Source: Setomelanomma holmii (Eukaryota; Ascomycota; Dothideomycetes; Pleosporales; Phaeosphaeriaceae). Taken from it: a stretch of DNA of 64,000 nt. The notes beneath the pieces were generated by a model that was not told where the DNA came from, did not search any database, and worked only from the letters and a program-made list of their open reading frames with translations. The stretch covers positions 535,713 to 599,712 of the forward strand of contig ML978157.1 of assembly GCA_010015745.1 (NCBI GenBank). Direction: 5' to 3'. The translations under genes were made by a program, and so were the position numbers. Positions 35,631-46,021 of the stretch are shown in pieces (within the stretch, counting starts at the first letter, position 1; every line of letters starts with the position of its first letter).

Positions 35631-36358
35631 ATGGCTATCGATCTATCGGATTCTCCGACTCCTGAGGAACAGCATCAGCGCAGCATTGAATACCTCGAAA
35701 GCCATCTTCAACAGGTCATATTCGATGATTTAAAAGCTGTCTATGTCCCTAATACCGCCATCAAACAATCTTGCCACATTTGACAACATCAGCGCAGTTG
35801 TTCATCAAGATCCCAGTTTCGACAACCTTAGGTTCTTCGATAACGAGTAGCCTGAGCACAGCCGCAAGCACTTTGCGCAGAAAGTGCTCAAGGTCGGCAG
35901 GGGGTCATTCGCTGCCGGAATGTTGGCAACGCTACCTATGGACTTCCTCGTTGTGCTACTGAACATCATCGGAGACGATCGAGTTCCGCTGACGACACAG
36001 ACTATTAGCAACGACGGCAAGTTCGATGGAAACGTGAAAAAGTTCCTGCAGTATCAGAGCCCATTCTGTGCACCGGTGCTCACTATTGGTAAGTATGGTC
36101 AGGAGCTATCTTTCAGGAGGTCGTTACCAGTTACATCGGCTGTCTGAACCGGAGACCATACTTACAAGGCGACAATTTCATCCCTATCATCTCAGAGTGG
36201 CGAGCGAATCTAGCTCTGGCTCCGGAACCTATGCGGTAAGCACGACTTTTGTACTGAAGAGGTTTGAGACCAAGGAGATGATGGTCCAGGATGCGAACTG
36301 GGCAAGGTGGGTGTTTGGCTTCGTATGCGATAAGAAGTACTTTCTGTGCTCTACTTGA
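35631..36358 (+). pseudogene. Short-gene family copy with frameshifts and an in-frame stop
   Basis: Starts with ATG at 35631 (MAIDLSDSPTPEEQHQ...VYVPNTAIKQ). Homology then moves to the next frame at about 35770 (NLATFDNISAVVHQDPSF), which carries a TAG at 35848-35850 before continuing in the same frame through FAQKVLKVGRGSFAAGML. After about 36100 the family ending (FVLKRFETKEM, FGFVCDKKYFLCST, stop at 36356-36358) is in a third frame. A GTAAGT at 36089 could start an intron explaining the second shift, but the first shift and the TAG are not explained by any GT-AG intron of usual size. It aligns with the intact copy over most of its length. Confidence 0.55.
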
Positions 36359-36575
36359 GTGAAGAGTCGAACGTTTGGGAGGTGATCAAGGATCGTAAAC
36401 AAGATGATGAGTCGAATTTGATAAGGTCAGTGTAGCTTGATTGGGATTCCAATTCAGTCACCTCGTAGCAGTCAACGAGTACAATGATACGCTGCCACCA
36501 TGACTCCCAGGCAACATGACAGCTTGACGGGCGTGACCAATCTCAATGAAACGTGTCATGCCTTGCCGTCGTCGC

Positions 36576-36583
36576 TATAAAAG
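36576..36583 (+). promoter_or_regulatory. TATA box (TATAAAAG)
   Basis: A perfect TATAAAAG lies 74-81 nt upstream of the ATG of the short-gene copy at 36657, a plausible core-promoter distance. Suggests the copy may still be transcribed despite its internal stop. Confidence 0.45.
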
Positions 36584-36656
36584 CGCTGGCTCTAAACGTA
36601 CCATCAGTGAGCATTCGCATTCACAAACCAGCAGGGAAAACTTACCTAGAATCATC

Positions 36657-37454
36657 ATGGCCCCTTTTCACAATTCAGACATCGACCCACTGGAAGCCGT
36701 GCAGCACGATATCGATATATTGGTAAACACCAGCCTCCATACATGCACCTTTGAGGGGACCGAGATCGAGTTCCTTGCACCAAGTGCCATCAACGCTATC
36801 GCCACGGAGCACAACATCCGGGAATATGTGACGAATAGTCCCTATACAGTCGACCTTGACCCACCACTCCAAGAAGCATTCATTACCACTATCCTCAAGG
36901 ATGGCAAAGCAATGTTCACGAACATTGTCGCAGGCGGCGAGGTATATCCCATGGGGAGGATGCAGTTCCTCTTTCGGATGCTTTGGCCTGCAAGCGGACA
37001 AAAGCTCACAGATGAGAACCTGCCCTTTAATCAGTCGTACACGAAGATTCCAGGAGATGTTGATTTCAGCCAAGAGTTGCAAGCCTTTTGCAAGACTCAG
37101 CCTTTGGTTTGGTAACCGAAGTTCTGCTTTCGTGAATACGATGGTGAATATCTTCAGCGCGCTCCAGATCGCTCGTATTTGCCGCTTGTATACGCGCTCC
37201 GGAAGGACACGCTGATGGTGCACCCGAAAGTGGAGGCGACGTATGAAGTAAAGTTCCACAGGGAGTACTGTGACGGCTTGGACGATGAAAGCTTTTCAAT
37301 GTTGGAATTCTCTGCGGAAGCATGGACGAAGTTGGACCAGGAAGGTGAAGCGCAAGATCTTAGAGAGGCAGGCGTGATGGGTTTCTGGTGCGAGGGAAAG
37401 TATTATTTGGTGAATCAGATGCCGGCGGCGAACGGTGAATCTACTGTAACTTAG
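36657..37454 (+). pseudogene. Short-gene family copy with one in-frame stop
   Basis: A 266-codon frame (MAPFHNSDIDPLEAVQHD...) interrupted by a single TAA at 37113-37115. Before the stop: FEGTEIEFLAPSAINAIAT and KDGKAMFTNIVAGG, the helical part. After it, in the same frame: KFCFREYDGEYLQ, SYLPLVYALRKDT, ATYEVKFHREYC, SFSMLEFS (where the Lys of the VAIK-like strand is lost) and MGFWCEGKYYLVNQ. An intron from GTAACC to TTCAG (46 nt) would skip the stop but gives the wrong phase. Either a recent pseudogene, a truncated 152-aa protein, or a case of stop-codon readthrough; the intact frame after the stop argues that the break is young. Confidence 0.6.
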
Positions 37455-40371
37455 CTGAAATCAAGAAGATACCTTCGTCAAGTCGATCTGGTGACCATGC
37501 CCACTGTAAACAGTCCCTTTTGGGAAGGACTGATGTAACATGAGAATTAAAGTGGTCCGTCCTGGCAGTTGAAACATTCAAGAAGACTTGACCACGATAA
37601 GACTGAGACTAGAGAACGAGATGCACAAGTCTGCCTGACTGGCCACGCTATACCGTCGGCCGATATGGTAGTGGCCATATGCACATGGGTGAGACATGCT
37701 TTACACGTGCATGTAAATCTTGCACTCTGGTCTACAGGCTGTGATGCATACATCAAGGCAGGCAGCTTGCGATGGGCTTGGCGACTTCAGGGCGAAGTCC
37801 TTGCTTCAGTGCGACCCTGATGGGTCTGAAGTGAAGCTGCCATGGGTTGAGATGTCGAGCGCCATAGGACTAATGTCTGGCGTAGCTGTTGCTGTCGTTT
37901 GTATACCGTGTTGCAATTAGACCGAGAACCCCAGCGTCTTCCAAGGTTTCGTGTCATTGGAAAGGAAGTTGCCCCTCACTCGTGACCTCTAGCTTGATGT
38001 CGTCCACCCACACCCACACCTGAGACTTGCGTTTATGAAATCGCTTAACATTCATGTTGCTAATCCAAGAGATTAGTGTTTTCTGTCGGCTTCATTCATG
38101 TGCAAGGTTGTGCTGACAAGCATTGCAGGTCACTCGCTTACGACGATGATCTGGTTCGTGATCGTCGGAAGGATCACAGACCGATCATCCCCATCGGATC
38201 ATGGCCCCAACCAGCAAAAGCATATCTCGACCTCATCCACGTACAGTAGCGCAGCTTAGATGCATGTGTCACCGCGACTTGTACAGCGTACACCGAGCAA
38301 TCGATAGGGTATCGCAATGACGTTTGCTAAAAGGACCGTATGTCGACATGGAGAACTTCGGCCACCTTACGTCAGGCGCCCAGAACGTGGTTGACAGATC
38401 TATTTTCCCCTCGAGAAGTGCCGACAGAGCGTCCACTCGATTGTCATAGTATCTAGGCCTCGGAACATAGCGAAATGGCGATGAAAGTCCGATGGAAAAC
38501 CGATGGAAGAACGCCTCCGCATTAATCGGCAGCAACGAACTGTGGGTTACTCGGGGACCTGGTTGCGCGCCGCTCAAGATCGCACCGCTAGATGCTGTTC
38601 TACTGTTCATCTCAAATCGCAGATCTGGTCCAGTCCCCCAGACTGTGTGTACCCCACCCCGGAGAAGTCGAGCAACAGTCTTGACGTTCTCTAGGTGCGC
38701 TTGGGAGTGACTTAGGCCCGCTGTGAGGCCGCGCGGACAGGCAGTACGGACGAATGTCGCGAGTTCCCGATGAGCGCGATGACTCGAGCCCAGTAGCGAA
38801 CAAAGAAAAACTCTTTGTGCCCAGCAGCAGACGGGCAGAGAGACTGCGAGTACCGATAGGCCCAATCCAACGGCCGTGGAGAAGGATAGGTATCGATAAG
38901 TGGATAAGAGTTTTGCGGCTAGCTACCGCGCGGAACTCAACCGCCTACACCCGCCCAGTAGGAAAACGACTGACTTGCATAAGGCCCATAATTCATCTCC
39001 CACGCATGCTGACGGCTTGGGCAATGGCATCATCGAAAGCGCTGAGAAAGGCCAGAAGCAGTGGAGTCGCGGCGTGCATGTAAAGCGAGCGAACTGGCGA
39101 TTCAGGATGAGACGACCGGCAGCGCAACCGCAGAGAGATGTCACCTTGACGCTCACCCACCGAGCCCACGTCGCAAAGCGGCGCACAGCAGGTTTGGGCA
39201 GTCGCTTGCAGTGGAGCGCGCAGTGCCAATGGCACAAAAGCAGCGCGCAAATTCTGAGCGACCCAGTGGTTCCACTTGTCCGCCAGCTGTGAATGGGCAA
39301 CGAGACACGCAGAAAGGCGACATGGGCTTCTGGACTCGTTGCATCTGTCCATGGGGGGTATGCGACACTGCGCGCACACGTGTGAGGCCCTCGCGACAGC
39401 TGCAGAGTGCGTGATGTCTCGCGACAATGCGTAGACATGGCACGGTGAGGCGCAGAGCAGTGTTTCCGGGATGTTTCGTTTGCCATTGTCAGCTCCAGCC
39501 ACTCCCCCTGGCGGGGCAAGGCGCGAAAGAGTGCGTTCCTGAAGATCACTGCATGGCGGCGCCCCATTCGCTGGGTTTCTACCGGCGTGCCTTGCCCCTT
39601 GCGGACGCCTGAAACCACGCACAGTGCGCTTTTTGTGACTTTGACCAAATTTAGCTGTAAACGAGCGCATTGTCAGCGCAGGAGTTCAAGAAGGAAACAG
39701 CTGCATGCTGAAAGACTGAAAGAAGAGAACGGGGGAAAACGATGGGGGTCCGGCTTTGTGGTAGACAGGCGGGTGACAGCGACAATGCGCTCGAGGAAGG
39801 TCTCGCAGGCTCGCGCAAAGCAGCGTCAAGGAAGCACGCCAGCGCTGCTGTTGAACGCACCATGGACGGCCGTTCCACTTCAGCAGCCGGGCCGGACGTC
39901 GTGGACGTGCTGGCTGCCACGTTCGCCGGATGTGCGTTAGGGTGTCGCTGGGGAGCGGAGTGATGCGATTTGGCACGCCGTGGTTGCCAGGGGTCTGAGC
40001 CGCTAGGCACGCCCGACCACGCCGAGCAAGACTTGCTTTCTCGCTCCACATCGGCGCTCCTCTCTTCACCTATCCCACAACCCTCCTTCAGTCCTTCTTT
40101 ATAACCATCCTGCTCCCCCATCCTGTCCACTCTCTACAGGCTTGAGGCTTTGCATTCACTTTCATTCTTTCCCTCCATTCCTTCACAGAGATCCAGCATC
40201 TCTCACAGTCATCCCTGACACCACAGTCCTTTACAGACACCAGAGACAATACTCACAGAACTGCTAGTCGGTTCAGTCACTCCTGTTACTCAGAAAAGAA
40301 CGCACTCCAGCTATCCAGCACCAACACATCGCTATCCAGCAAACCTATCTACCAAACAAACAACCAGCAAA
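37455..40371. other. 2.9-kb stretch without a recognisable gene
   Basis: Holds the long upstream region of the secreted double-psi-barrel gene. The part at 38900-39670 is GC-rich and has overlapping open frames of 225 and 241 codons on the minus strand, in different frames and without domains; 38269-38865 (minus) has a 198-codon frame of no known kind. From about 40080 it becomes strongly pyrimidine-rich, typical of the leader of a strongly expressed fungal gene. Confidence 0.45.
40098..40104 (+). promoter_or_regulatory. TATA-like element (TTTATAA) upstream of the double-psi-barrel gene
   Basis: TTTATAA inside a CT-rich stretch, 268-274 nt before the ATG. It would imply a 5' UTR of about 240 nt, rich in CA and CT. 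The ATG context (AGCAAAATGA) is favourable. Confidence 0.35.
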
Positions 40372-41253
40372 ATGAAGTCCGCTATCCTTGCTTCCATGCT
40401 CTTCGGCTCCTTGGCCGTTGCAGCACCCTTCGACAGGCGCGCTCTCGCCTACGCGACCGAGGTCGTTACCGAGACCGTCGTCGTCTGGACCACTGTCTAC
40501 GAGGACGATGTTGTGCCCGAAGCCACAACCACGCCTGCCGGCTACTTCTACGAGCAGCCCAAGGCTCCCTCCAGCACTGCGGCTAAGCCAACTTCTTCAG
40601 CGGCGCCTGCCTACACTCCTCCTGCTAAGGTCAAGTCTTCCAGCGTCTACGTCGCGCCCGTCGTTGCTCCTACTCCTACGCCAGTCGTTGTCTCCTCTGC
40701 CGCTCCCATCGTTGTCTCCTCTGCCGCTCCCATCGTTGTCTCCTCTGCCGCTCCCATCGTTGTCTCCTCTGCCGCTCCCGTCGTCGAGACTCCCAAGCCT
40801 GTAGAGACTCCTCAGCCCGCTACCTCTGCTTATGTAGCGCCTGTTGCCGCTGCCGTTTCGAGCGCTGCTCCTGCTGCCTCGGTCGCTCCTTCGACTGGTG
40901 GCACCACCACCTCTGGTGATACCTACAGCGATGTCGATATTACCATCTACGACAACGCGGGTGGCTACGGCGCTTGCGGTACCAAGCTCTATGACACCGA
41001 CATGATCGTCGCTCTTGCCCAGCCCGCCTGGGGTGCCTCCACCTACGACACCATGACTGGCGCTGCCACCAACCCTTGGTGCGGACAGAAGATCAAGGTC
41101 GACTACAACGGCAATTCCATCGAGGCCACCATTATGGATCTCTGCCCTGGCTGCTCCGGCCACGACATCGACCTCTCCCTTGCGGCGTGGAAGGCGCTTA
41201 CCGGTCTTGACGAGAAGACCCGCCTCAAGGCTTCGTGGTCCAAGATCTCTTAA
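40372..41253 (+). CDS. Secreted double-psi beta-barrel (expansin/RlpA-like, Asp f 7-type) protein
   Basis: Single exon, 293 aa. Signal peptide MKSAILASMLFGSLAVAAP, then DRR (possible Kex2 site at 21-23) and a VVTETVVVWTTVYED segment common in fungal wall proteins. A long Ala/Ser/Pro/Val linker (about 60-180) suited to O-glycosylation contains four copies of an 8-aa unit. The C-terminal barrel (about 187-293) has DITIYDNAGGYGACG, ALAQPAW, NPWCGQKIKVDYNG, IMDLCPGCSGHDIDLS and AAWKALTG. Its four Cys (202, 237, 258, 261) can make two disulfides. The conserved Asp of the barrel (DxC, DIDLS) is present. Such proteins are extracellular, some are allergens or plant-surface proteins; carbohydrate binding without hydrolysis is likely, but not shown by sequence. 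Confidence 0.88.
   Translation: MKSAILASMLFGSLAVAAPFDRRALAYATEVVTETVVVWTTVYEDDVVPEATTTPAGYFYEQPKAPSSTAAKPTSSAAPAYTPPAKVKSSSVYVAPVVAPTPTPVVVSSAAPIVVSSAAPIVVSSAAPIVVSSAAPVVETPKPVETPQPATSAYVAPVAAAVSSAAPAASVAPSTGGTTTSGDTYSDVDITIYDNAGGYGACGTKLYDTDMIVALAQPAWGASTYDTMTGAATNPWCGQKIKVDYNGNSIEATIMDLCPGCSGHDIDLSLAAWKALTGLDEKTRLKASWSKIS
40687..40782 (+). repeat. 24-bp coding tandem repeat, 4 copies
   Basis: Four head-to-tail units of gttgtctcctctgccgctcc + catc, each coding VVSSAAPI. The first three are identical at every base and the fourth differs by one base (Ile to Val). It lies in the linker of the double-psi-barrel protein. Such in-frame repeats change copy number by slippage or unequal recombination. 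Confidence 0.95.
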
Positions 41254-44112
41254 GCACCTCAACCATTCCATCACCTCTTGCCAATACTTTGTAAAAGACT
41301 CGACAACACTACCCTTTGCCAGCCTTTTGCTTAGCTACCGCCACGATCAATATACCCAAGTTTTCCGATATCCCACACAGCTAGCGCAGGCAGGTCAGCG
41401 CTTTGCATGACACGTTACGATCTATTGTTTTGCACAACACAGGCGGGCCAACATCCGGGGTTTCTGCGGAAAACCAATCACTATGGTTCTTTTACTTGAG
41501 GTTCTGATTTGGTTCGCTTGCTTCGAGTTTCCTCCTCGCGTTGTCGTTCCCAAGAAGTATTTGGGGATGGTTTTACGCATGGGGTTTACTCATCTTATCC
41601 TTCTTGTCACTCCTTGATCCGGCGCCGGCGTACACTGGTCGTCAGGACTGTTTAGACTCTTTCTTCGTGTACAACTACCTAGGGAAAAGGTGTATGGGGA
41701 AACGTTCTTGGATACCCTATGCACTTGGATATTGGAGGACACAAATACCTACCAAAATACAAATGCGCGATGCGCCAATTTAAACAATTCTTTACCATTT
41801 CACTGTGATGCGATTGATCGTGAATGTGAATGCGCACGCCCATGTTCATCCTCATCTCCTGAACTGAACCACAAACCCGACATGTTTAATTACGATGCCC
41901 AGCGTGGTACGTACCCTCCAGCGTGGCTGTGCTTCGCACGTCCACATCCACCCGAACGTAACGTAACCTCACCACGCTTGCGTGCACAGCCCGAGACATT
42001 TTTCTTTGCAGCCGCTGGAATTCTTGGGCCTGCATCCGGAGTTTTCACAATGTAGTTATGCAGAATAATGAAATCAACAAAGACGAACGTGCGATGCGAC
42101 GTGCAAACAAAGATCCAAGATGAACATTGTTTCACGTTTTTGGGTGTGGGTGGTTCTCGTTCAGACGCCTGGGGCCAGGGGTGTGCTTAGGGGACGTGCA
42201 GAGCCGCGTGTGTTGTGTGCATGCACGTGCGGGTGTTTCAGCCGTGAGGAAGGTTTATGAAAGGAGACAACGAGTCTATTGTGGTTGAGTCGAGTGCATG
42301 TTTCATGGTTCTTGCTCAGAGAGGTTAGTTTCGTGCGTGAAGTAGTGGTTCTGAGGAGTAGTGGTGAGATTGCTGTTTTTTGGCCATGGAACTGGATTAG
42401 GAAGGCACGTCGTTACAAGGAGCATAGTAAGAACTCTTTCAGCCCTCGACGTGGAACGAATGTTGGTCGTGGATGAACTGCACTTGGCAATGAGATTGGT
42501 TGCTCGATTGTCGGTTCGAAGCAGCAACCAGAGTCATAGGGAACTATAGGCTTTCCTCCGATACACCGTGTCTGCAGTGCTCCTATGCGATAGATTTCTG
42601 GATCCTTGTTTGGAAAAGAGAGTACAATACGCTCGTGAGAGTATCGCTGTCACAGATAGAATCTCTCGAGGACGTAGGCGTGATGCGCATATGCTTTTTC
42701 AACTTATACTGGATGTTGTAGGTGGCTCGCGGCTTCCCTGTCCATGGCGCTCATTTGACAATCAGCGATTACAACCTATGCTTTTCAGATGTTACATGTT
42801 AGAACGACTTGTTCACAGACAACCACAGGCAGTGTTGTGATCTTGATGCCGATTTGCTTGTGAGAACCGTGAAGTCGAGAGCACACTGAACGTTGAGGTG
42901 TACCATGATGGCACCCCGCTACTGCACCGCAGGCTTTCGAACGCAGCATCTCGTCGCCCATATTTGCCAGGGTTCCACGTCATTCACATATCACAGAATC
43001 ATCTCTCTCTTTCTCTCTCTTTTCTATTTTCGAAGGCTCGACTTCCATTAGCACTTCAAAGCCCCCACTTGCATCTCGATCCTCAACAACCACTCACCAG
43101 CTCCACACGCATCTCACTCAATCCATCTTTAACCGCCGGCACTCACTATCTTCAACACTCACAGCACCCAACCTACCCAACCGAGTAAGTCTCTTATCTA
43201 CGCGAGACGCGAGTCTGCCGCAGAGAAAAAATCCGGTGGTTGAATGTTGCCTCGTGGATCGTGGCTGGGGCGTTCACATGTTACGTCATGTTCATGTGTG
43301 GTGTCGGAACTGCCCGAATCGGGACTTCCGAGGCGCGCCTACTGTACGTGATGAGGAAAGGCGCGGTGGAGGGAGGATGTGAGAATGATGAGAAATGCGC
43401 TTCACGGATACAAATGGATCGGGCGTCACGGGCGTGAGTGCGAAGATGCACTTTCACAAACGTGAGTGTTGATTCCGATCTTAGTTGACTAGCACGTGGG
43501 AGAGCGGAGGAGGCTCGGGTGAATGGATGGGGTGGAAGGAGCGTGTCGGAGCTGCCCGTGATGGAGTTCCGTGGGCTGTGGCAGGTGGTGCTTGTGTCGA
43601 GTGATGCTAATGCTATGCGAATGGCAGACATGCAATGTGCAGGGAAGGGTAGAGGATGGGCCTAATATTTGATCTGATGGTGATGCTTTTGCAATATTAT
43701 CTAGCCATTACTCATTAGTAACGGCCAGATGGTGCAATACAGAGCTCAAGATGCGCAATATGTGGTGTAGTTATGGTTATTCAAACGCTATAGTGATCAA
43801 TAATATCCTACAGGTATCATGCAGTGAAGCAGCCAATTCATGTCACCGTTGAAGCTCGTCGAGGCCTCTATCGCCGAAAGGCCTGCTCCGTGAAAATCCT
43901 CCTCTAATCGGTCTTCGTGGGAATGCAGCGAAAGCAGCTCCAGCTGCTCGCTTTTGGTGATCCAGCTCGAAAGCAATCTTGTACATCCGTGTTCCTCTCG
44001 TTTCCTTCATGCTCGATCCTTCGCATCCCGTTGCGTGATATATGTACATATGTCCTATCCGACACGTTCCAGCGTGGTATTGTCGTTGTTGCACCGTGAG
44101 CCCACATTCCAT
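41254..44112. other. 2.9-kb stretch without a recognisable gene
   Basis: Includes the 3' UTR of the double-psi-barrel gene and the 3' flank of KGD4. At 43000-43030 there is a TCTCTCTTTCTCTCTCTTTT tract followed by a CA/CT-rich leader-like sequence and a CGA-GTAAGT that looks like a splice donor at 43185, but no downstream coding frame explains it. Confidence 0.45.
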
Positions 44113-44544
44113 CTATGCAAACAAGCTGGCGCCACCAGATTCGATTGCCTCAATCTCTGCTGGGGACCAGGATAGACGCTGGAATCGTGCGGGGAGCTCG
44201 GAGCGGTCGAAATACTCGCCCTTGGAGGGCTCAACTTGACCGAGGGATGCACCAGGTGCGCCGCCTACGTGACCGCCAACGATGGATTTGTACATGGGAG
44301 TTTGTCCCGGGTTCAAGGGTCCGTGCTGCTGTGCCTTCTGGCGGTAGGATGCGAACGACTCGGGTAGCGCATGAGTGGGGGAGGCTGGGTGGGCATGGGG
44401 AGTGTGGTCGACTTCTGGGATGTAATTGTAAGCCAGCGATGAGGCGTAGAGCAGTAGTCATCACATACTGGAGGGAACATTGCGCTTGCCCAGGAAACGG
44501 ATCATGGGCTGACGACCCTGCTGGAGTATCTTGGTTGCGTGCAT
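44113..44544 (-). CDS. KGD4: Alpha-ketoglutarate dehydrogenase subunit 4 (Kgd4/Ymr31, MRPS36 family)
   Basis: Exons 44469-44544 and 44113-44414 (intron 54 nt) encode 125 aa. The N-terminus MHATKILQQGRQPMIRFLGKR is basic and amphipathic, typical of mitochondrial import. The core VDHTPHAHPASPTHALPESF and the C-terminal SPAEIEAIESGGASLF are the family signature. Once listed as a small mitochondrial ribosomal protein (YMR31/MRPS36), it is now known to link the E3 subunit to the E1-E2 core of the 2-oxoglutarate dehydrogenase complex in the TCA cycle. It shares a divergent promoter region with MED18. Confidence 0.93.
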
Positions 44545-45136
44545 TGTGGGATGAAGTGTGAAAGATAGAGTAGGTAATTCTCGGTATTCACGGATGTTGT
44601 CTCACTTATGATTTCTGAGACTGAGGCGGTGTGATAGAGGTTGAGTGCTGCAGGTCTCACGGATGGCTAACGATGAGGAAGGTGGTGAGCAGCTGTGGTG
44701 GAGGAGAGCCGAGCATAAATGTTTATTCAGGTTGCGCAGAGCTACTTAACGCCGAGCCGCTGAAGCGACCACCTCCGCACTCGCACCACGCCTGCCAATT
44801 GCGCCATCAGTGGTCTCATAATCGCCTGAGCGGGGAACTTTGCACATTTCTAAACCAGATTTTCGCTGGAGTGGGAGTTTCACGCGATTCTGTGTGGGCG
44901 TTTGCAGCTGTTCGCGCTCCTCCGCGTGTCTAGGCCAAAGCTTCCCTGCAATGACAACATTCTAGCCTGCGACATCTGCATGTTCACCACGCTGCTCACC
45001 AATCATCTCCTCCCATTCCCCGCGAGCTCGTCTCTTATCTCCAGACCCCACGAGAGGAGCTCCGCCGTTGACCCGCAGAAATTGGATATCGAATCTGACT
45101 TCTCCGGGCGCGGCCTTGTCGAACAACAACTTCTTC
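44545..45136. promoter_or_regulatory. Divergent promoter between KGD4 and MED18
   Basis: 592 bp between two head-to-head start codons. No named element identified with confidence. Confidence 0.5.
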
Positions 45137-46021
45137 ATGCACGAACTGCTCCTCTATGGACAGGTACCCGCCGCTCGCCATGATCAGGTCCTGAGGATAT
45201 TGTCAGGGCTCGCTGCCATGCAGCCTCGCCGAATCCTCCAGCGGTGTATACTCTATAAGCCCCAGCGCGAGCCTGAGGAACCAGGCCTGAATATTCGTCG
45301 TGGAGGCACCCAGAATGTCGCAGTGAAGCAAGCGAAGCAAACAGCAGCCCCGTCCCTGTACTACACCAAGCTCATTCAGAAGCTTTCTGATAACGATTTT
45401 GGAAAGGAGAATGGCTTACCAAAGTCGACGACGCAGCCGCTGTCTGCGAATGTAGCGGACGGTGAAGAGCCCAAGTGGTCCATGCGATGGGAGGATATCC
45501 CAGATACTGGCGACCGAGGGGTGTCAATCCGCTTCACCAACACCACAGACCTCGTGACTGGCAATCCTCATGAGCAAATGATTGCTGCTGGGCCCAACCG
45601 GTAAGTTGCATACCATGGTCTGCCATCACATGTTACCTGACCTTTCCGTAGCTTCGTCACGGAGTACTTTGTGGAAGGGCATCGTTTCGTCCTCGGCAAT
45701 GTCATTATCTTCCTCCACCGCATCCTTCACGAGCCCGGCGTCCGTAGCGTCGAGGAAACTCCAAAGTCGATTTTGCCGTCATTTGCCAATTTGCAGTTAC
45801 TCGACTTGAGTGGTGCATATGTACTTGAGGCCAAGGTGCGAGTGCAGGATTTCAAGGAGGCATCAATACTGGAAAGCGGCGTCAACGAGCTGAAGGATTT
45901 CCAGAAGCAGATGAGAGGCTGCGTGGAGTTGGCCTTGCCGGATCGACTGTCACTAGACACTCGCGTCAAGTACAGGCCACCTCATGCAGCGGCAGCCAGT
46001 GCGCAGAATCGGCCTCGCTGA
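45137..46021 (+). CDS. MED18: Mediator complex subunit 18 (Med18/Srb5)
   Basis: Exons 45137-45600 and 45652-46021 (intron 51 nt) give 277 aa. The start is chosen at MHELLLYGQVPAARHDQVL, the family N-terminus, rather than further upstream. Later motifs: LSGLAAMQPRRILQRCILYKP, WSMRWEDIPDTGDRGVSIR, FVTEYFVEGHRFVLGNVIIFLHRIL and LLDLSGAYVLEAKVRVQDF. The intron splits the Arg codon before FVTEY. Med18 pairs with Med20 in the Mediator head module and contacts RNA polymerase II; it acts in the nucleus in initiation and termination. Confidence 0.92.

Noticed and set aside
37069..37190. An intron (GTAACC to TTCAG, 46 nt) removing the in-frame stop of the short-gene copy at 36657.
   Set aside because: The join would put the downstream sequence in the wrong frame and remove the conserved KFCFREYDGEYL block.
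38269..38865. 198-codon minus-strand frame.
   Set aside because: No domain, no partner exon, odd composition with many Arg, Ser and His; overlaps other long frames. Not supportable as a gene.
38923..39670. Two long overlapping minus-strand frames (241 and 225 codons).
   Set aside because: They occupy the same DNA in different frames in a GC-rich block; chance openness is the simpler reading.
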